From: Alkalilacustris brevis | Lineage (GTDB): Bacteria; Pseudomonadota; Alphaproteobacteria; Rhodobacterales; Rhodobacteraceae | Direction of reading: 5' to 3' | DNA length: 64,000 bases | Assembly: GCF_003350345.1 (NCBI RefSeq) | Contig: NZ_QNVJ01000053.1 | Location: 1-64,000 of the forward strand | Shown: positions 59,425 to 64,000 of the stretch, in pieces | How positions within the stretch are numbered: position 1 is the stretch's first letter | Layout: each line of letters starts with the position of its first letter | Translations under genes and position numbers: made by a program | Notes under the pieces: generated by a model | Database searches by the model: none | Seen by the model: only the letters and a program-made list of their open reading frames with translations | Told to the model about the DNA's origin: nothing

Positions 59425-60453
59425 ATGCAGCAACAGGACCGCGCCCCAGATCAGGCGGCAGATCGGCAGCCCGGCGGTCGGGTGGCCGTTCTTGCCCTTG
59501 GCGGCACCATTGCGATGACCCGCGATGCCTCCGGCGGTATCGCACCGTCGCTTTCCGGGGCCGACCTGGTCGCGGCGGTGCCGGGGCTGGGCGAGGTGGC
59601 CGATGTCACCGTGGCCTCGCCGTTTCAGATGCCTGGCGCCTCGCTCGGGATCACGCATCTCATCAGGGTCGCGGCCGAGATCGAGGCGGCCTTGGCCGCA
59701 GGCGCGGCGGGGGCGGTCGTCGTGCAGGGCACCGACACGATCGAGGAAACCGCCTTCGTGCTGGATTGCCTGTTGCAGGTGGGGGCGCCGGTCGTCGTCA
59801 CCGGGGCGATGCGCGGTGCCCAGGCCGCCGGGGCGGATGGCCCGGCCAATCTTCTGGCCTCCGTGAGTGTGGCGGCCAGTGGCGCGCGCGATACCGGGGT
59901 TCTGGTCGTGCTTGGCGATGAAGTCCACGCCGCGCGTTTCGTGCGCAAGGGGCATACCGGGCGCCCGCACGCGTTTACCTCGGCGCCTTTCGGGCCTGTC
60001 GGGCATGTGGTCGAGGGGCGCTTTCAACAACAGCTGCGGCTTCCGGCCCGCCCGGTGTTCAGCTTGCCCCCCGATGCCGTGCCGCCGCCGGTTGCCCTTG
60101 TGCAGATCGGCCTGGGCGACGATGGCCGGATGTTGCCGGCGCTGCCAGACTTGGGCTATCGCGGCGCGGTGATCGCGGCCATGGGGGCAGGGCATGTGCC
60201 GCAGCCCGTTGCCGGGCCGCTGGAGGCCCTTGCGGCACAGATGCCCGTGGTCCTGTCAACGCGGGTTGCCGAAGGCCCCGTTTTCGAGCGCACCTATGGG
60301 TTCGAAGGTTCCGAGATCGACCTGCTGCGGCGGGGCCTTGTGCACGGCGGTGGGCTGGGCGCGCTGAAGGCGCGGCTGCTGCTGCAGCTTGCGCTTGCCG
60401 ATGGCACGGCCTCCGGCGAGGATCTGGCCCGCATCTTCCGGCATTACGCATGA
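59425..60453 (+). CDS. L-asparaginase-family protein
   Basis: 342 residues from ATG 59425 (CCGGAAA upstream; GTG 59404 possible but without a site). VLALGGTIAMTRDASGG carries the first catalytic Thr; VVVQGTDTIEETAFVLD the second Thr-Asp; TGAMRGAQAAGADGPANLL is conserved; residues 220-340 form the C-terminal domain. It hydrolyses asparagine or another amide. No signal peptide, so cytosolic. It may serve an amide intermediate of the pathway, since it follows the FAH gene closely. Confidence 0.88.
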   Translation: MQQQDRAPDQAADRQPGGRVAVLALGGTIAMTRDASGGIAPSLSGADLVAAVPGLGEVADVTVASPFQMPGASLGITHLIRVAAEIEAALAAGAAGAVVVQGTDTIEETAFVLDCLLQVGAPVVVTGAMRGAQAAGADGPANLLASVSVAASGARDTGVLVVLGDEVHAARFVRKGHTGRPHAFTSAPFGPVGHVVEGRFQQQLRLPARPVFSLPPDAVPPPVALVQIGLGDDGRMLPALPDLGYRGAVIAAMGAGHVPQPVAGPLEALAAQMPVVLSTRVAEGPVFERTYGFEGSEIDLLRRGLVHGGGLGALKARLLLQLALADGTASGEDLARIFRHYA

Positions 60454-60912
60454 AATCATTCGGTTTTCGTTGAAATACCGAATGGCTGTAACCTCCTGAC
60501 TTGTAGCGATTTCCGAGTCGCCAGGTGATCCCATCTGACTTGAAATTGCTTTGTCAGGCTGCTGAAGAACTACGAGCCCAAGCATTTGCCGGCGCAGCAC
60601 TGGAAAGGTGTTCTGCGCCACGCCGGCCCAAGCCCTGGCGCGGGCTGCAAGCCCGGGCCGCGCCCGCCCTTCCCCCCGGGTGGGCGCTTCGGCGATGTCC
60701 CGAAATGCACTGGCGGCATTCATGCTTTTTAGCGTTGCGTTCCGAAGTATCGCCGCACAGCGCCCACCCAAGGTCGGGCGCGGCCCTCTGCGCCTCGTGA
60801 TCGGCTGTAGTGTAGGGAATGATTTTCCAACGCCACGAGATAATGCGGCTTGTCTACTGCCTGCCAGGCACACAAGACGCCGCGCCCCACCGTGGCCGAG
60901 GCGGCAGCTACT
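60454..60912. other. Intergenic, no gene recognised
   Basis: 459 bases between the asparaginase-family gene and the 3' end of the molybdopterin hydroxylase gene, which converge. GC-rich frames on both strands lack domains and ribosome-binding sites. No T-tailed hairpin seen. Confidence 0.4.
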
Positions 60913-63264
60913 TCACCCCTTTGCTTCGCGCGCCTCCTGAATGGCCTGCCATACCCTGCACGGCGTTGCGGGCATGTCGAGATGGCGCACACCCAGCGGC
61001 GAAAGCGCGTGGATCACCGCGTTCATATAGGCCGGCAACGCCCCGACAGCCCCGGCTTCGCCCGCGCCCTTGATGCCAAGCGCGTTATTGGTGCTGGGCA
61101 CCGGGTTCGAGATCACGCCGATCATCGGCAGATCGGTCGCGCGCGGCATCTGGTAATCCATGAAGCTGCCGGTCAGAAGCTGCCCGGTCGAGTCGTCGAA
61201 GACGATTTCCTCGCCTACGGCCTGCCCGATGCCCTGCGCCACGCCGCCGTGAATCTGCCCCTTGACCAGAAGCGGATTGACCACTGTTCCCACATCATCG
61301 ACGACCGCATAGTTCACGATCGCGACCTGCCCGGTCTCGGGGTCCACCTCGACCTCGCAGACATGCACGCCGTTGGGGAAATTGGCCTCGGGCGGGATGA
61401 CGATGGCCTGCTCTCCCAGGCCCATCTCCCAATCGATCGGGAAGCGCCCGCGAATGTAGGAGGCGCGCGCCACCTCTTCGATGCGGATATTGCGGTTTGC
61501 GCCACGCACCCGGAACGTGCCGGCATCGAAATCGATCTCTTCTTCCCCGGTTTCGAGCAGGTGCGCGGCGAGCTTTCTCGCACGGGCCAGAAGCTTGTCG
61601 GACGCGCGGCGCAGGGCCAGCCCCCCCGCCATGGCCGAGCGCGACCCGAAGGTGCCCCGCCCGTGGCGTACCGCGTCGGTATCGCCCGAAACCACCCGGA
61701 CATTCTCGGGCGCAACCCCCAGGAACTCTACGGCCATTTGCCGGAAGGCAGTTTCATGGCCCTGCCCGTGGTTTTGCGTGCCCATCAGAAGGGTGACGCC
61801 GCCGCCCGGGTCAAAGCGGATCTCGGCACCCTCTTCATTTGTGGCACCAAACGGCCCGCCGGCAATCTCGATCGCGTTGACCAGGGAGATGCCGCGCAGC
61901 AGCCCCTTTTCCTGCGAGGCCTTCCTGCGGGCCTCGAACCCGGCGAAGTCCGAGGCATCGAGCGCGGCATCCATGTTCCGCTCGAATTCGCCGGTGTCAT
62001 AGACGAACAGGAACCCGGTGTCATATGGCATGGCCGAAGCCGGGATCAGGTTGCGGCGGCGCAGTTCCACCCTGTCCATGCCAAGCTCCTCTGCCGCCAG
62101 GTCTATGACGCGCTCGATCGCGTAGGTCGCCTCCGGACGGCCGGCCCCACGGTAGGGCGCGGTCGGCTGGGTGTTGGTATGGACGCCCAGCACCTCGGCA
62201 TGGATCGCCGGCGTGGTGTAGACCCCCGACAGGCCGCCAAGGTTGTTCGTGGGCGAATGCGGCGTGTTGAACCCGAGATAGGCCCCGAGATTGGCCTTGG
62301 TGCGCACTTTCAGGCCGAGAAAACGGCCTGCCTTGTCCAGCGCAAGCGACACGGTGGTGAAGTTGTCGCGCGCATGGAAATCCGACAGGAAGGATTCCGA
62401 GCGTGTCGCGGTCCAGCGCACTGGCCGGCCAAGGCGACGGGACGCCCAGAGCACCAGGACATGTTCAGGAAAGGGGCTGCCCTTCATGCCGAAGGCCCCG
62501 CCCACATCGGGGGCGATGATGCGCAGGCGCATCGGGTCGATGCCCAAGGTGTTCTCGGCGATCTCGCTGCGGATCTTGTGCGGGATCTGCACACCCGAAA
62601 CCAGGGTGTAGCGTTCTTCGATGGGGTCGTAGCTTCCTATGGCGTTGCGTGGCTCCAGCGGGTTGGCCGAAACCCGCGTCACGCGAAAATCGAGCGTGGT
62701 CACATGATCGGCCTTAGCGAAAGCGGCATCGGCGCGGTTCTTGTCACCGGCCTCGAAGACGAATGAGATGTTGTCCTCCACAAGGCCCGGCCAGACGACC
62801 GGTGCGCCCGGCTCCAGCGCCGTTTCGGCGCTGGTCACGGCGTCGAGCGGCTCGTAATCGACCATCACCATATCGGCGGCGTCTCGCGCCGCGTTCATGG
62901 TCTCGGCAACCACGACCGCCACACCCTCGCCGGCGAAACGGACCTGCTCCACGGCCAGCGGGTGAAAGGGCGGCCGTTCCATCGGGGAGCCGTCGCGCTT
63001 GTGACGCTGCACTATCGTGTGCAGCGTGCCGATACCATCGGCAACCAGGTCGGCGCCGGTCAGCACCGCCAGCACACCCGGAAAGGCCTCGGCCTCCGCG
63101 ATATCGATCCCGGTGATCCGCGCGGCTGCGTGGGGCGCGCGCACAACCGCCATGAAGGCCTCGCGCCCTGACGAGATGTCATCGACATATCGCCCCCGCC
63201 CGGTGAGCAGGCGTTGATCCTCGGACCGCGGGAGGGGCTGGCCGATACCTGCACGCATTGTCAT
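60913..63264 (-). CDS. Molybdopterin-binding large subunit, xanthine dehydrogenase/CoxL family (form II)
   Basis: 783 residues. IGQPLPRSEDQRLLTGRGRY is the family N-terminus; the two Mo domains follow, with APDVGGAFGMKG and QNHGQGHETAF; PTAPYRGAGRPEATYAIE is the form II (non-CO) active-site loop instead of the AYRCSFR of CO dehydrogenase; KGAGEAGAVGA supplies the catalytic Glu near the C-terminus. It hydroxylates an aldehyde or N-heterocycle with water. The FAD and [2Fe-2S] subunits are not in this window and should lie off the right edge. Followed upstream by a binding-protein-like gene. Confidence 0.92.
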   Translation of the reverse strand: MTMRAGIGQPLPRSEDQRLLTGRGRYVDDISSGREAFMAVVRAPHAAARITGIDIAEAEAFPGVLAVLTGADLVADGIGTLHTIVQRHKRDGSPMERPPFHPLAVEQVRFAGEGVAVVVAETMNAARDAADMVMVDYEPLDAVTSAETALEPGAPVVWPGLVEDNISFVFEAGDKNRADAAFAKADHVTTLDFRVTRVSANPLEPRNAIGSYDPIEERYTLVSGVQIPHKIRSEIAENTLGIDPMRLRIIAPDVGGAFGMKGSPFPEHVLVLWASRRLGRPVRWTATRSESFLSDFHARDNFTTVSLALDKAGRFLGLKVRTKANLGAYLGFNTPHSPTNNLGGLSGVYTTPAIHAEVLGVHTNTQPTAPYRGAGRPEATYAIERVIDLAAEELGMDRVELRRRNLIPASAMPYDTGFLFVYDTGEFERNMDAALDASDFAGFEARRKASQEKGLLRGISLVNAIEIAGGPFGATNEEGAEIRFDPGGGVTLLMGTQNHGQGHETAFRQMAVEFLGVAPENVRVVSGDTDAVRHGRGTFGSRSAMAGGLALRRASDKLLARARKLAAHLLETGEEEIDFDAGTFRVRGANRNIRIEEVARASYIRGRFPIDWEMGLGEQAIVIPPEANFPNGVHVCEVEVDPETGQVAIVNYAVVDDVGTVVNPLLVKGQIHGGVAQGIGQAVGEEIVFDDSTGQLLTGSFMDYQMPRATDLPMIGVISNPVPSTNNALGIKGAGEAGAVGALPAYMNAVIHALSPLGVRHLDMPATPCRVWQAIQEAREAKG

Positions 63265-63288
63265 CCTTTCAGCATCCTTTCTCCGGGG

Positions 63289-64000
63289 TCATTCCACGAG
63301 CGCGAGGGTCGAGGGGTGGAACAGCTCTTCGGGGTCCACCTTGCGGCTGGCAGTGCCGTCGGCCTGCATGAACCGTGTCATCGCCTCTAGTTCGTCGCGG
63401 TTGCGGGCGAAACCGTAGGGCCAGGGGTTGCCACCGGTAAGCTGCATTGCCTCGGTAAAGTCATGGACGCTCCAGGGGTGGGAAACCCGCAACACGTTCG
63501 TCATCGCCATTTCCTCCTGCCGCTGCCGTTTCGCGGCGGTGAAGGCGGTGAAAAGCGCTTCGGGCAGCCAGGGGTGTTCTTCGGCGACATCCTTGCGAAC
63601 CGCCAGCGCGTGCATGATCGGGAAAAAGCCCGTCTCCTTGTAGTAGGCCGTTTCGGCAGCTTTCAGATCGGGATAGAGCCGCGCCACACGCCTGTCACCG
63701 CGCACAAGGCCATCGGGCACACGTGGCGAAATGATCGCATCAAGCCGCCCCGAGAGCAACATCTCGTTCAGCGTGTCGGCGCCTGACAGAGTGTTGACCT
63801 TGATGTCGTCGGGAAGCGATATCTTGATCCTTTCGCCCTGGCTCGGCGCGTTCAGGCCGCCGACATGCCATGTCACATCCGATGCCGCGACGCCGGCCTG
63901 GCTCATCATGCCCCGCACCCACATGGCGGCGGTCTGCTGGTATTCCGGCACCCCGATATTCGCCCCCTTCAGATCGGCCAGCGATGAAAACCCGGCCTCG
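63289..64000 (-). CDS. Binding-protein-fold enzyme resembling 4,5-dihydroxyphthalate decarboxylase, 5' end outside window
   Basis: At least 237 residues; the frame continues past the right edge (ANIGVPEYQQTAAMWVRGMM at the left of the visible part). KIGVPEYQQTA-type text, GGLNAPSQGERIKISLPDD and FPIMHALAVRKDVAEEHPWL match the NMT1/SBP-like family that contains 4,5-dihydroxyphthalate decarboxylase (Pht5/OphC). It could be that enzyme or an ABC binding protein. No start visible, stop at 63289. Next to a molybdenum hydroxylase and within reach of the phthalate-type oxygenase. Confidence 0.75.
   Translation of the reverse strand, partial: EAGFSSLADLKGANIGVPEYQQTAAMWVRGMMSQAGVAASDVTWHVGGLNAPSQGERIKISLPDDIKVNTLSGADTLNEMLLSGRLDAIISPRVPDGLVRGDRRVARLYPDLKAAETAYYKETGFFPIMHALAVRKDVAEEHPWLPEALFTAFTAAKRQRQEEMAMTNVLRVSHPWSVHDFTEAMQLTGGNPWPYGFARNRDELEAMTRFMQADGTASRKVDPEELFHPSTLALVE

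Noticed and set aside
58339-60195. Very long minus-strand open frame extending the alpha/beta hydrolase to 977 residues
   Set aside because: The part upstream of ATG 58338 is antisense to the clear FAH and asparaginase genes, has low-complexity Arg/His/Gly-rich text, and ATG 58338 has a good ribosome-binding site.
60850-62766. 638-residue plus-strand frame opposite the molybdopterin subunit
   Set aside because: Antisense frame with no recognisable motif; the minus-strand gene is unmistakable.
1-64000. CRISPR arrays, tRNA or rRNA genes
   Set aside because: No regularly spaced repeats and no cloverleaf or rRNA-like stretch were found when reading both strands.

Overview
The window looks like a chromosomal segment of a high-GC alphaproteobacterium, most likely Rhodobacteraceae (Rhodobacterales). 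The reasons are the dense, ATGA-coupled operons, the many TRAP, TAXI and tripartite-tricarboxylate (TTT) solute-binding transporters, homologs of the Paracoccus-type beta-hydroxyaspartate cycle, and strong GC-rich codon use throughout. This is inference from protein content; no rRNA, tRNA or CRISPR array was seen, and the species cannot be named.

Layout. 1-4.7 kb: an ArsR repressor with two AHSA1/SRPBCC genes, a GFA-type zinc protein interrupted by an in-frame amber codon, a small K+ channel and a KefB-like antiporter. 4.9-12.2 kb: a zone of gene decay (integrase with an internal deletion, an aldo/keto reductase remnant, a C-terminal fragment of an unknown gene, a methyltransferase remnant) around intact genes for a 2-hydroxyacid dehydrogenase, BhcC- and BhcA-like enzymes with what looks like a BhcB scar between them, and a UDP-glucuronate decarboxylase. 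12.4-17.6 kb: the most unusual unit, an overlapping operon of a PqqD-like RiPP-recognition protein, an ATP-grasp ligase and a fold-III PLP decarboxylase, followed by a urea-transporter-like/M23 peptidase fusion that is flanked by direct repeats. 17.8-21.9 kb: a peptide-type ABC binding protein, a dienelactone-hydrolase-like enzyme and a BcsS-like outer-membrane barrel.

22.3-36.4 kb: aromatic or unsaturated acid catabolism. A Rieske ferredoxin, ring-hydroxylating oxygenase, BenD-like diol dehydrogenase and a small unknown protein face a convergent reductase-UbiX-aldehyde dehydrogenase operon. A divergent UbiD decarboxylase, TAXI-TRAP transporter, TPP enzyme and EamA exporter follow. UbiX would supply prenyl-FMN to UbiD.

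36.4-51.6 kb: a LysR regulator, a quinone oxidoreductase, and a long plus-strand catabolic run: TPP enzyme, TctC, RraA-like protein, acyl-CoA dehydrogenase, crotonase, CoA-transferase, thiolase-like protein plus DUF35 partner, TctB, TctA and a second CoA-transferase, with a divergent IclR regulator inside. The set reads as uptake of a carboxylate, CoA activation, one beta-oxidation-like round, and probably retro-aldol cleavage. The substrate is unknown.

51.6-64 kb: a GntR regulator, a DASS-family transporter and a DctPQM TRAP system; then an alpha/beta hydrolase divergent from a fumarylacetoacetase-family enzyme and an asparaginase; finally a molybdopterin hydroxylase large subunit and the 3' part of a binding-protein-like gene resembling 4,5-dihydroxyphthalate decarboxylase that runs off the right edge.
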